The notes beneath the pieces were generated by a model, which searched no databases, was not told where the DNA came from, and saw only the letters and a list, made by a program, of their open reading frames with translations. Position numbers and translations under genes: made by a program. 64,000 bases of DNA from the NCBI RefSeq assembly GCF_900447215.1, contig NZ_UFYA01000001.1:1736001-1800000 (forward strand), in the 5' to 3' direction. This DNA comes from Dermatophilus congolensis. GTDB taxonomy: Bacteria; Actinomycetota; Actinomycetes; Actinomycetales; Dermatophilaceae. Below are positions 9,665 through 17,979 of this stretch, one piece after another (the stretch's first letter is position 1; the number at the start of each line of letters is the position of its first letter).

Positions 9665-11307
9665 CCTGCCGAACACACAGCAGCAAGGTCCTCGGTCATG
9701 CCGGTTGAGGCACTGCTGGAGCCATTGGGGCGGGGGGATGCGGTTGTGGTGGAGCGAGAACCGCGGGTGGGGTGTGCACTGCTCGTGCTGCTACCGGTGG
9801 CTCGCTGTTGTCCGGGAGCACCAGGGATGTTTTCTCCGCGGGGAGAGATGACGTTGTCGTTTTTGAGGCCATTGGTGGAGTGAGGGCTATGGCTTGCTGA
9901 TGCGCGAGAGGTCGAGCTGGCTCGGGAAGAGGAGCTTGCGGATTCTCCAGCGCGTTCAGTCTTGGCGATAGCTTCCGCGACTTTGTTGCGGATCACCTGG
10001 GGGTCGTATTTCCAGGGGTTAATGATCGGCGGGGTGAAGTTGACGCTAGTCATTTTCTGGTCGCGGGCTTTGATTGCCAGGTCGCTCATGGTGCCTAGTT
10101 GAGAGGCGGGGATGTCGGTGCCGAGAGTGCTTCCGGCGGCGCCAGCAAGTTCTTGATATTTGGTGATGACCGTTGCTGGGTCGAGCTGGTGGAGCATTGA
10201 GGTCATGACGCATTGTTGGCGCTGCATGCGCTCGTAGTTGCTGGAACCCTCGCGGGAGCGGGCGTACCAGAGGGCGTGATATCCGTCGAGGTGCTGGTGA
10301 CCTGGCTGGATGTAACCCTTAATGCGGGAGGTCCCACCGCCAATGGGGGTTGCTTTACGGACGTCAACATCGATACCGCCGACGGCGTCGATGAATCGTT
10401 GGAATCCTTTGAGGTCGACGAGTGCGTAGTACTGAATGTCGATACCGGAGAGGGATTCGATGGCTTCTTTGGTGGCTAGGACACCGACGTCTCCAGAGTT
10501 TGCAGGGAATTTGGAGGCGTTTTGGTGGGCCCAGGTGTAGAGACCGTTGAGGAGGCATTTGTCGCCGCAGTTCCATCCTTGAGGCATGAGCCTGCTCATG
10601 GTAGTTCCGGGGCGGAAGTTGATGTTTTCGGTGTCGCGAGCGAAGCCGAACATGGCAGTGCGGCCACTGTCTGCGTCAATACTGGCGAGCATGATGGTGT
10701 CTGGGCGTAGACCTTCACGACTTGCACCTGAGTCACCGCCGAGCAGAAGAATGTTGTAACGGCCTTGTACTGGCTTAGCGGCCATTCCTGTGCCAAACAT
10801 TCCAGAAACAGCAGAGGCACCAACGCGGATGACGTTGGCGCTCCAGGTGAGTGTGCCGCAGGAGATGACCATAAGCATCGCGGCCAAAAGTGAGACGCCG
10901 AGGCGAGTTCGCTTGGGGAGAGTACCTGGGCGGCTGAGGCGGACGGCGTCGATGAACAGCCATGCCCAGCCGACGGCGCAGGCTAGTACGACCGCTGCGA
11001 GTCCCCACAGTACGGGTGGCCGCGCGAAGGTGTTGATAACGAAGGCTCGGTTGTAGAAGAACAGACCGATGATGACTGCGGCGGCGAGCACGAACAGGAT
11101 GAGTAGGCGTATGACGAACCGCCCCAGTCGTTTGTTGCCGCCTACAAGCTGGGCGCTTCCCGGCGCGAACTGGGTTAACCAGATGAGCGTGTAGGCACGG
11201 CGACGGCGCACGGCTGCCGTTGCCGTGTTCGGCGACGACAACGCCTCGGTTCCGCCGCGGCCCACTAGGGACTGTTCCTCGGATGTGCGCTTGGGGTCAC
11301 TGGTCAT
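9661..11307 (-). CDS. LytR-CpsA-Psr (LCP) family glycopolymer ligase
   Basis: A 548-residue membrane-anchored protein with three hydrophobic segments within the first 160 residues. The extracellular LCP domain carries the lipid-phosphate-binding residues in LLLGGDSGASREGLRPDT (RPDT at 201-204) and FARDT (R224), then the GGIDVDVRKATPI and HALWYARSREG motifs. LCP enzymes transfer undecaprenyl-linked glycans to peptidoglycan or protein. The C-terminal 110 residues are Ser/Thr/Ala-rich. As the first gene of the polysaccharide operon it probably attaches that cluster's product to the wall. No ribosome site is visible before the ATG. Confidence 0.9.
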   Translation of the reverse strand: MTSDPKRTSEEQSLVGRGGTEALSSPNTATAAVRRRRAYTLIWLTQFAPGSAQLVGGNKRLGRFVIRLLILFVLAAAVIIGLFFYNRAFVINTFARPPVLWGLAAVVLACAVGWAWLFIDAVRLSRPGTLPKRTRLGVSLLAAMLMVISCGTLTWSANVIRVGASAVSGMFGTGMAAKPVQGRYNILLLGGDSGASREGLRPDTIMLASIDADSGRTAMFGFARDTENINFRPGTTMSRLMPQGWNCGDKCLLNGLYTWAHQNASKFPANSGDVGVLATKEAIESLSGIDIQYYALVDLKGFQRFIDAVGGIDVDVRKATPIGGGTSRIKGYIQPGHQHLDGYHALWYARSREGSSNYERMQRQQCVMTSMLHQLDPATVITKYQELAGAAGSTLGTDIPASQLGTMSDLAIKARDQKMTSVNFTPPIINPWKYDPQVIRNKVAEAIAKTERAGESASSSSRASSTSRASASHSPHSTNGLKNDNVISPRGENIPGAPGQQRATGSSTSSAHPTRGSRSTTTASPRPNGSSSASTGMTEDLAAVCSAG

Positions 11308-11786
11308 AATGAAACTAGTATCCGCACAAAGACCGTATGTATCCGAAAGTCCCGCTGAACGTCTTCCGAGAATGGGGTGGACGCAGCCCCCCTATGTCGT
11401 GTATTAAGCGCGCAGTTTTTGTGGAATTTTTCTCTCTCTGTAGTGCGTTAGGGACTAAGCAGCGCTTGAAGTGGCGGGGCAAAGAAAAATATGCCCGGCA
11501 TCTTTCGTCAGCGTATGGCGCATTTTTAGCCGGAAGTGTCATGTCTCTGCTGGAGGTAAAGCTGCGCTCTTGAGCGCGTAGCTGGTGTGCATTGGAGCCC
11601 ACTTGTCCTGTGTTACATGGCGCCCATAGGCATCTGTTTTGGTTACTTCACATCGAAGATGTGGGCCAAGAAGCACCCCATTCAGGACGTAAACCTGTAC
11701 CCCACAGCATTTTTCGCTGTGCGTGAACTAGCGCAGTGGGTACGTGTTGATAGGACCGCTTGGCCTCGACTGCTCTTTCTTTACTT
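11308..11786. other. Intergenic stretch, no supported gene
   Basis: This 479-base stretch lies between the LCP gene and a histidine phosphatase. Short open frames exist on both strands, but none shows a ribosome site or a recognisable protein pattern. It probably contains the promoter of the LCP operon, but no clear -10/-35 pair could be assigned. Confidence 0.5.
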
Positions 11787-12434
11787 CTACTCATTTTCGT
11801 AGATCGGCATAGCGGGGAGCGGATCACTGACGCCTAGAGGATGGTCTCCCCAGTGCGCAAGGCTCCAATGCCCTGGCTTGCCGACGATGTCGACCGCAGC
11901 TGTGTTGGCAAGTGAGTTTTTTACGACGTAGTCGAATTCGACTCCGCAGACGAACATGGCAGTCCATCCACGTATGACCGCGCCGTGCGAGAAGACAACA
12001 GCCGTTCCGTCTTCACCCACGTGCTGATAAATCTCCTCTAGAACCTGGTTGTAACGATCCGCCACATTTTGTCCGGTTTCACCGTTGACTTTGCTGGTTG
12101 TGAAGTCGTCTTTCCAGCTAATGAGCATCCCGTGATAGCTCTCCAGTGCCTCCAAGTCGCCTCGCATTTCGAGATCTCCAGCAGAGATTTCGCGCACTCC
12201 CTCGCGGATCCATGGCGTGAGGTTGCGTTGGGCGGCTAGTGGTGCCGCTGTTTGCTGAGTGCGCACGAGGGTGGAGGTAACGATGAGGTCGATGTTGACC
12301 TCAGCAAGGGCTGCGGGGATGGCTTTTGCTTGCTCTATCCCCAAGTCGGTCAGATCTGCTCCGGGCTCTGCGGTATCCAACAGCATGTCGATGTTGGAGC
12401 TGGTCTGTCCGTGGCGGATGAGGATGAGGCGCAT
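11787..12434 (-). CDS. Histidine phosphatase superfamily protein (phosphoglycerate mutase-like)
   Basis: A 215-residue protein. The catalytic signature LILIRHGQTSSN is at the N-terminus and the second histidine is in VVFSHGAVIRGW. Members hydrolyse phosphate esters through a phosphohistidine intermediate; the substrate is not evident. It lies downstream of the potassium-uptake genes on the same strand, separated by about 50 bases. The related protein encoded at 16921-17571 on plus is a separate subfamily member. Confidence 0.85.
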   Translation of the reverse strand: MRLILIRHGQTSSNIDMLLDTAEPGADLTDLGIEQAKAIPAALAEVNIDLIVTSTLVRTQQTAAPLAAQRNLTPWIREGVREISAGDLEMRGDLEALESYHGMLISWKDDFTTSKVNGETGQNVADRYNQVLEEIYQHVGEDGTAVVFSHGAVIRGWTAMFVCGVEFDYVVKNSLANTAAVDIVGKPGHWSLAHWGDHPLGVSDPLPAMPIYENE

Positions 12435-12485
12435 GCGCTCATTCTCTCCTGTACGCCTGAGGATGAGCTAGACGCTGTTGAGGTT

Positions 12486-13184
12486 TCAGCTTCGTGAATC
12501 TTCAGGATCATCGTGTGGCAGGGCAGAGAATTTTTCTACTGCTTTGACGCTGCCAGAAATGATGAGTTCGTCGCCGCGGTGGGCGATCGTTTCGGACTCG
12601 GCGTAGGTGAAGGATTCTCCTTCGCGTTTGATGCCAACAATGGTGATGCGGTAGCGCGAACGGATATCTGAGCGTGAGAAGGGCACTCCCCACAAAATCG
12701 CAGGCGCGGTGGTGCGAGCGAGCGCGTATCCCTCGAATTCGAGGTAGTCCGAGAGCGATCCGACGATTTGATGGGCAACGCGTTTGCCCATGTCACGTTC
12801 GGGGTAGACGACGTGGTGGGCGCCAACGCGTTCGAGGATGCTGCCGTGTTTATCGGTGACTGCTTTTGCCCAGATCTCTTCTACGCCAATCTCGGAAAGA
12901 GACAGGACGGTTAGAACGCTGGCTTCGATGTCGGTTCCGATGGCAACAACGGCTCGGTCAAAGCTGCTGACGCCGAGTTGGTTGAGGGCTTCACTGTCGG
13001 TGGCGTCGGCTTGAACTACGTGGGTGAATTCGCCAGCGAATCGTTGGACTAGGTCAGCATCGGAATCAATGGCCATGACTTCTTTTTCCATCTTGACCAA
13101 GCTTTGGGCTACTGAGGATCCGAAACGCCCCAGACCGACGACGAGGATGGATTCAGGTTCGCGTGCCATTCGGCGAGGCCACAT
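12486..13184 (-). CDS. trkA: Trk/Ktr potassium uptake regulatory protein (NAD-binding RCK)
   Basis: A 232-residue RCK protein. The N-terminal Rossmann domain has VVGLGRFGSSVA with the acidic AIDSDADLV at the end of strand beta-2. A C-terminal TrkA_C domain follows from about residue 145. It is cytoplasmic and gates the partner channel in response to nucleotides. AAGGAG lies seven bases before the ATG at 13184. The partner TrkH-type gene lies 35 bases upstream, so the two form one transcription unit. KtrA is an equally suitable name. Confidence 0.88.
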   Translation of the reverse strand: MWPRRMAREPESILVVGLGRFGSSVAQSLVKMEKEVMAIDSDADLVQRFAGEFTHVVQADATDSEALNQLGVSSFDRAVVAIGTDIEASVLTVLSLSEIGVEEIWAKAVTDKHGSILERVGAHHVVYPERDMGKRVAHQIVGSLSDYLEFEGYALARTTAPAILWGVPFSRSDIRSRYRITIVGIKREGESFTYAESETIAHRGDELIISGSVKAVEKFSALPHDDPEDSRS

Positions 13185-13219
13185 GTGGTTCTCCTTGGGT
13201 TGATGTTATGCCGTGTGCG

Positions 13220-14560
13220 TCAGCCGACGATGGGCGCTTCGTTGGGTAGGTGGTAGTGGCGTTGTCTGGTGCGCAGCGCCAAAGCGGAGGCAACGGTGAC
13301 GGTGCCGACACGTCCGATGAACATCAACACCATCAGGAGTACCTGCCCCCCTGGGGGCAGGTCAGGGGTGATGCCTAGGGATAGTCCACAGGTAGCGAAT
13401 GCTGATACCACGTCGAAGAGTACGGCGATGAGTGGAAGTTCAGTGAGTGAAACAAGGATGACGGCGCTTGCAGTAACGACGCCGACTGATAGGAGCGCGA
13501 TTGCCAGGGCCTGTCGGATGGTGGCATTCGACACGCTGCGGTGCCCGACGGTGACATCGTGTTCGCCGCGGATTTCGGCGAGGATCACGAAAGCCAGGAG
13601 GAAGAAGGTGGATACTTTCAGGCCGCCGGAGGTTCCTGCCGACCCTCCACCGATGAACATCAGGACGATGGTTGCGACGGTGGACTCGTCAGTGATTTGG
13701 GCGTAGTCAACAGCGCTGAATCCTGCGGAGCGGGGCATGATTCCTCCGGCGAGGGCACCATTGATTTTTCCCATCACATTAAGTGGACCCAGAGTGCCGG
13801 GGTTATTCCATTCGAAAAGCGCGAAATACCCCACGCCAACAACCATGAGGAAAAGGAATCCCCAGAAGGTCAGCCGCATATGGACGCTCCAGTGGTGGGG
13901 ACGCCGCCATTTGGTTTGCAGCTCGAATAGAACGGGGTAGCCAAGGCTGCCAAGGATAATAAGCAGGAACAGCGGCCACATAATCCAGGGGTCACCGACG
14001 TAATTCACCAACCCGGCGTCGGGGGTGAATCCTGCGTTAGTGAATCCCATGGCGGAGTAGAAGAAGCCATGGAGCACAGCGCCGCTGAAGGGTTCCCCGC
14101 GGATAAGCAGCCGGATGGTGAGGATGACGCCGGCGAGGACCTCGAGAGTGAGCATGACAGCGGCGATGCGGGTGATGACGCGGCGCACTTCACCGAGGGT
14201 GCGGGTTTGTTTTTCTGTTTGGGCGACGAGGGTGCCAGTCAGGTCTAGACGACCATTGACGGCTAGGGCGAACAGTGTGGCGGCAGACATGATGCCGAAT
14301 CCGCCAAGTTGAGTAAGGACGATGATGACTGCCTTACCGAAGGGGGTCCAGTAGGTCGCTGTGTCAACAACAGTCAGGCCGGTGATGCAGGTGGCGGAGA
14401 CTGCCGTAAAGGCCGAGGCGAGGTAGTCAACTTCGCCGGGATGAGAGATCGGTAAAGCCAGCAGTGCTGCGCCAAGGGCCATAAAAAGGATGAACGCTAT
14501 GGGGACAAGGCGGACCGGGGAGGCGAGCCATCGTCCTTGTCGCCGCCAGAGGCTAACCAC
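13220..14560 (-). CDS. trkH: TrkH/KtrB-type potassium transporter membrane subunit
   Basis: A 446-residue protein with the TrkH/KtrB layout of repeated membrane-pore-membrane units. Pore-loop-like motifs are visible as FTAVSATCITGLTVVDT, SAMGFTNAGFTPDAG, GGGSAGTSGGLKVSTF and SAFATCGLSLGITPDLP. The GTG at 14560 is preferred because AGGAGG stands four bases upstream and it gives the usual family length. Longer in-frame readings run into the duplicated DNA. Its first 50 codons and leader are duplicated perfectly just upstream. It works with the RCK subunit encoded downstream. Confidence 0.88.
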   Translation of the reverse strand: MVSLWRRQGRWLASPVRLVPIAFILFMALGAALLALPISHPGEVDYLASAFTAVSATCITGLTVVDTATYWTPFGKAVIIVLTQLGGFGIMSAATLFALAVNGRLDLTGTLVAQTEKQTRTLGEVRRVITRIAAVMLTLEVLAGVILTIRLLIRGEPFSGAVLHGFFYSAMGFTNAGFTPDAGLVNYVGDPWIMWPLFLLIILGSLGYPVLFELQTKWRRPHHWSVHMRLTFWGFLFLMVVGVGYFALFEWNNPGTLGPLNVMGKINGALAGGIMPRSAGFSAVDYAQITDESTVATIVLMFIGGGSAGTSGGLKVSTFFLLAFVILAEIRGEHDVTVGHRSVSNATIRQALAIALLSVGVVTASAVILVSLTELPLIAVLFDVVSAFATCGLSLGITPDLPPGGQVLLMVLMFIGRVGTVTVASALALRTRQRHYHLPNEAPIVG

Positions 14561-14863
14561 ATATCCTCCTGGGGGTGCACGGTGTGTACCGCTTGCGGGG
14601 GTGCCCGCGCATCCCGTCACCACCTTTTCGCCCTGTCGCCGAGGCGAGGTAGTCAACTTCGCCGGGATGAGAGATCGGTAAAGCCAGCAGTGCTGCGCCA
14701 AGGGCCATAAAAAGGATGAACGCTATGGGGACAAGGCGGACCGGGGAGGCGAGCCATCGTCCTTGTCGCCGCCAGAGGCTAACCACATATCCTCCTGGGG
14801 GTGCACGGTGTGTACCGCTTGCGGGGGTGCCCGCGCATCCCGTCACCACCTTTTCGCCCTGTC
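14412..14863. repeat. Perfect 226-bp tandem duplication over the trkH 5' end
   Basis: Bases 14412-14637 and 14638-14863 appear identical on reading, with a period of 226. The unit holds the first 50 codons of trkH, its AGGAGG site and the 77 bases before it. No mismatch was found, suggesting a recent event or an assembly artefact. Confidence 0.9.
14553..14786 (-). pseudogene. Duplicated trkH 5' fragment / upstream leader frame
   Basis: The second copy of the trkH start (GTG at 14786 with its own AGGAGG) encodes the same first 50 residues. At the duplication junction it shifts into ATGRKGGDGMRGHPRK and stops at 14553, after 77 codons. The stop codon lies a few bases inside the intact trkH start, so ribosomes finishing this frame could re-initiate on trkH. 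The fragment itself cannot be functional as a transporter. Confidence 0.7.
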
Positions 14864-15159
14864 GAGGTTCCCGCGTGCGCGGGTCTTTTCGATTGTGCCA
14901 GCAGATAGTGGGGCTCTTCACCCTGGGTTGCAGCAGGGGTGGCTCACCATTGCTCGGGGTGGCTTGCGGAGCGAAGAGCGCGCAGGCCCACTGACCAGGG
15001 CCGGCTTTTAGGGTGATGACCAGCGCAGATGCCGCCGTTTTGCTGCTTGGCCTGTTTGTCACATATGCTTCTTCATGTCCTCACGGGGTCAACCGGAATT
15101 TAATCCGGTGCAGTTCGCTGCATCAGAGATAAAAAGCTGGTAGAGACCGTAAGGAAAGG
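14787..15159. other. Intergenic stretch between the duplicated trkH leader and tRNA-Glu
   Basis: The first part (to 14863) is the second copy of the trkH upstream DNA. A small hairpin, CCCGC-GTGC-GCGGG followed by TCTTTT, occurs at 14870-14889. The remainder probably holds promoters for trkH (minus) and the tRNAs (plus), but no convincing hexamer pair was identified and no gene is supported. Confidence 0.45.
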
Positions 15160-15232
15160 GTCCCCATCGTCTAGCGGCCTAGGACTCCGCCCTTTCACGG
15201 CGGCAACACGGGTTCAAATCCCGTTGGGGATG
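15160..15232 (+). tRNA. tRNA-Glu (anticodon TTC)
   Basis: A cloverleaf can be drawn by eye. The acceptor arm GTCCCCA pairs with TGGGGAT with a G-U first pair, the anticodon loop CTTTCAC carries TTC, and the T-arm contains GGTTCAAATCC. The discriminator base is G and no CCA is encoded. Confidence 0.95.
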
Positions 15233-15354
15233 CGCAGAAGAGCTGATTGGCACGAAGCGCACACAATGTGCTTAGATAAACTAGTCGCTCAGAGCAACAC
15301 AGCAGAGAACTTACTGATGAGAAGTCTTCTCTCAAAAAAGTTCAATGCATTCTA

Positions 15355-15428
15355 GGCCCCGTAGCGCAGTTGGTTAGCGCGCCGCCCTGTCACGGCGGAG
15401 GTCGCCGGTTCGAGCCCGGTCGGGGTCG
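15355..15428 (+). tRNA. tRNA-Asp (anticodon GTC)
   Basis: Acceptor arm GGCCCCG pairs with CGGGGTC. The anticodon stem CCGCC/GGCGG carries the loop CTGTCAC with GTC. The T-loop is GGTTCGAGCC and the discriminator base is G. The D-arm contains AGCGCAGTTGGTTAGCGC. Confidence 0.95.
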
Positions 15429-15442
15429 CCAGTTCTTTTGGC

Positions 15443-15479
15443 AATCGCTCTCTTGATCTCTTGAATCAAGGGAGCGATT
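15443..15479 (+). terminator. 15-bp hairpin downstream of tRNA-Asp
   Basis: AATCGCTCTCTTGAT pairs with ATCAAGGGAGCGATT (one G-U) around a seven-base loop. No T-run follows, so it may be a weak terminator or a processing signal between tRNA-Asp and tRNA-Phe. Confidence 0.5.
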
Positions 15480-15528
15480 CTGTACCAGCCAATCTGTATG
15501 GCAAGAACTGACAGGAAAATGTTCCTGC

Positions 15529-15602
15529 GGCCAGGTAGCTCAGTTGGTACGAGCGTCCGACTGAAAATCGGAAGGTCGGCGGTTCGACCCCGCCCCTGGC
15601 CA
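15529..15602 (+). tRNA. tRNA-Phe (anticodon GAA)
   Basis: Acceptor arm GGCCAGG pairs with CCTGGCC. The anticodon stem TCCGA/TCGGA carries the loop CTGAAAA with GAA. The T-arm includes GGTTCGACCC and the discriminator base is A. Confidence 0.95.
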
Positions 15603-15610
15603 CAAGCAAA

Positions 15611-15643
15611 CCCGAGATCACATCCCATGATCTCGGGTTTTTT
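15611..15643 (+). terminator. Intrinsic terminator after tRNA-Phe
   Basis: CCCGAGATCA pairs perfectly with TGATCTCGGG around a seven-base loop and is followed by six T residues. This is a canonical intrinsic terminator closing the tRNA run. Confidence 0.9.
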
Positions 15644-15684
15644 CATTCGCTTACAGCAGCACTATCAGCAGAGATCAGACGGCA

Positions 15685-16725
15685 TCACGCAGTCACAGCC
15701 AACAGCGCGAACGAGACCAACCAGTGCGTTGCCATGAAATCGCCAGCAACAATCGCTTCCTGCACCGAAGCAACCTGCTCAGCGGTCACCACACGAATAC
15801 GCCGCTCAACCTCATTCCCCACATACGGCCCCAACCGCCGCAACACTGCTGCCCGAGACAACACCAACCCATACAAATGAGCACCCTTGCCATCGGCAGG
15901 ATCGGACACCTGCGGCACCTTCAATAACGAACACCCCTCCTGCCCCAACCCCGGAAGAAAATCAGCCAACCACCCAACAAACTCACCCTCCGGAAGAATT
16001 CGGCGCATTAAACCCGCCTCCGTCAATGCAGGCGACAAAAAATCAGAACCGCCAGGCTCCCACGCCACCGGATAATCCCGATCCTGCCCAAACCACGCAC
16101 GCCCACGCTCCACCACCAACGACCGCAACCCCCGATCGCTGCGAACTACCCCGCATGCCGACATCACATCCAACGCATCCAGCACTAACCCCATCCCGAA
16201 AGCCACATTCGCGTGCTCACCCGAACGCACCGGATACAACAACCGCGGCAGCCACTGCCTCACCAGCTCAAACACAACATCCAACAACGGCCTACTCGCC
16301 CTAGCCCACTCCCCTGCCCCAGGGACCCCCGCGCTCTGCGCCTCAAACGCAGCAGCCACCAACATCGCCGCCCATCCCCACCCATACGGCCGCTCAAACC
16401 ACGGATGCTCCCGCAAATACGCGACCTCAACTGCGACATTCTCCGGTGTCAAGCGCTCATCCAAGAGCTTCACCAACCCCGCCCGCTCAGCCTGCGGCAA
16501 ATCCACCAACGTCAACAACCGCAACGCAGACCACTGCATATGACACGACGAATGCCAATCCAAAGCCCCATAAAAAGCTGGATGCAACACATGCGGAGTC
16601 ACATCACAATCACCCCGTTCGGCAGACATATGCGACGACACATAGGGAAACTCTGTCCCCACCACATCAGGAACAGCCCGCGCCCACTGCACCGCATACA
16701 ACGAACGCCAATCAGACAACACCAC
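15685..16725 (-). CDS. DUF2891-like protein
   Basis: A 346-residue protein with the DUF2891 look: HPAFYGALDWHSSCHMQWSALRLL near the N-terminus, FERPYGWGWAAML in the middle, and PVAWEPGGSDFLSPALTEAGLMRR towards the end. The conserved His, Trp and acidic residues lie on an all-helical, alpha/alpha-barrel-like pattern, but no reaction is known for the family. Length fits the family. It is isolated, convergent with the tRNA run and divergent from the histidine phosphatase gene. No signal peptide is seen, so it is probably cytoplasmic. Confidence 0.75.
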   Translation of the reverse strand: MVLSDWRSLYAVQWARAVPDVVGTEFPYVSSHMSAERGDCDVTPHVLHPAFYGALDWHSSCHMQWSALRLLTLVDLPQAERAGLVKLLDERLTPENVAVEVAYLREHPWFERPYGWGWAAMLVAAAFEAQSAGVPGAGEWARASRPLLDVVFELVRQWLPRLLYPVRSGEHANVAFGMGLVLDALDVMSACGVVRSDRGLRSLVVERGRAWFGQDRDYPVAWEPGGSDFLSPALTEAGLMRRILPEGEFVGWLADFLPGLGQEGCSLLKVPQVSDPADGKGAHLYGLVLSRAAVLRRLGPYVGNEVERRIRVVTAEQVASVQEAIVAGDFMATHWLVSFALLAVTA

Positions 16726-16920
16726 ACACCCGCCAATCCAACGAAAACACCCAGCTAGCTACACCATCAAAAACAAACGACGTACATAATCACCACGTTG
16801 CATACCCACACCAACACCCATCACAAAATCAGCACCACCAGCCACCCACTCCCCCACCCAAGCGACATACACCGATTCACTCCACAACCACCCTCTTTCC
16901 ACGCGACATACTGTGAAAAC

Positions 16921-17571
16921 GTGACCACCCCCCTACCCAACACCCCCGCACCCAACAATCCACCCGGAAAACTCGTCATCATCCGCCATGGCGAAACCTC
17001 CTGGTCCAAACTCGGACGACACACCGGACTCACCGATATCCCCCTCACCCACCACGGCGAAGAACTCGCCCGACGCGCAGGCACCCTCGTCAAGGACTAC
17101 AACTTCACTCTCGTTCTCTCCTCACCCCTCCAACGCGCCCGACGCACCGCCGAACTGGCCGGGCTAACCCCAGAAATAGAAGACCTCATGGTCGAGTGGG
17201 ACTACGGCGGCTACGAAGGCCGCACCACCGAATCCATCCGCGAAGAACTCGGCTACAACTGGACTGCCTTCACTCACGGCGTCATCCGTGGCGAGACTCC
17301 CGGAGAAACTGTCGAAGAAGTCGCAGCCCGCGCATCCCGCGTCCTCACACGCGCTCTACCAGCTATGACACGCGGAGACGTCGCCCTCATAGCCCACGGG
17401 CACTTCCTACGCATCCTCACAGCCGTCTTCCTACGCATGCCCCCCCGCTTTGGATCAGCCCTCACCCTCGACGCAGGCTCAGTTAGCGTTCTGGGCTACC
17501 ACCGCGAAGCTCCCGCCATCCTCGCGTGGAACCACGGCCCCACTTTGCCTCGAACCCCCTGTGAATCGTAA
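16921..17571 (+). CDS. Histidine phosphatase family protein
   Basis: A 216-residue protein with LVIIRHGETSWSKLG, the arginine and glutamate context SSPLQRARRTAELAG and WDYGGYEGRTTESI, and the second catalytic histidine in VALIAHGHFLRIL. This resembles phosphoglycerate-mutase-like phosphatases, sometimes annotated as sugar or acid phosphatases. The GTG at 16921 is chosen because a TACTGT hexamer ends seven bases before it, which would put transcription start on the GTG itself, and no Shine-Dalgarno sequence is present. A longer frame upstream has low-complexity sequence and is unlikely. Confidence 0.82.
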   Translation: MTTPLPNTPAPNNPPGKLVIIRHGETSWSKLGRHTGLTDIPLTHHGEELARRAGTLVKDYNFTLVLSSPLQRARRTAELAGLTPEIEDLMVEWDYGGYEGRTTESIREELGYNWTAFTHGVIRGETPGETVEEVAARASRVLTRALPAMTRGDVALIAHGHFLRILTAVFLRMPPRFGSALTLDAGSVSVLGYHREAPAILAWNHGPTLPRTPCES

Positions 17572-17979
17572 AGAATCCACCACCAAATCCACCCCTACTG
17601 CCACCAGAATCACAACTATCACCCACGCCTGAACAGAAAAATCCACTGAGAAGACAAGTAACACCAAACAAAGCACTATCCACCTTCTCTTTTTCTACAA
17701 AAATGAAAATGTTTTTAACACTTGTACATGTCGATCGACCATTCACTCTCACGATTACCTAAAGACCTCAGAAAAGTTGATAAAAATACATGTCGACCTG
17801 GACACTTGACTACAAAAACATACCCTCACCTGCGGTATTCCTCTTGGACAAAGAGACTCAGAAGCGCTACCTTCATTGATAGCGACTACAAGTCCAGGGG
17901 GAGATCCCAGCCATACCAAGGGATCTATTTTTCAACACCTAAAATTCCGCAAGGAATTATGGCAACTGGAGGGAGAGGC
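17572..17979. other. AT-richer intergenic stretch upstream of the GntR regulator gene
   Basis: Visibly richer in A and T than its surroundings. It contains two copies of TACATGTCGA (17725-17734 and 17787-17796) that could be operator half-sites. A longer open frame runs through it into the regulator gene, but the ribosome site points to a start at 17980. No other gene is supported. Confidence 0.5.

Noticed and set aside
11587-11802. A 71-codon frame with a hydrophobic start in the intergenic region
   Set aside because: No ribosome site and no recognisable pattern; runs into the histidine phosphatase gene end.
17722-17979. An N-terminal extension of the GntR regulator from 17722
   Set aside because: The extension is not GntR-like, is AT-rich, and the ribosome site favours 17980.
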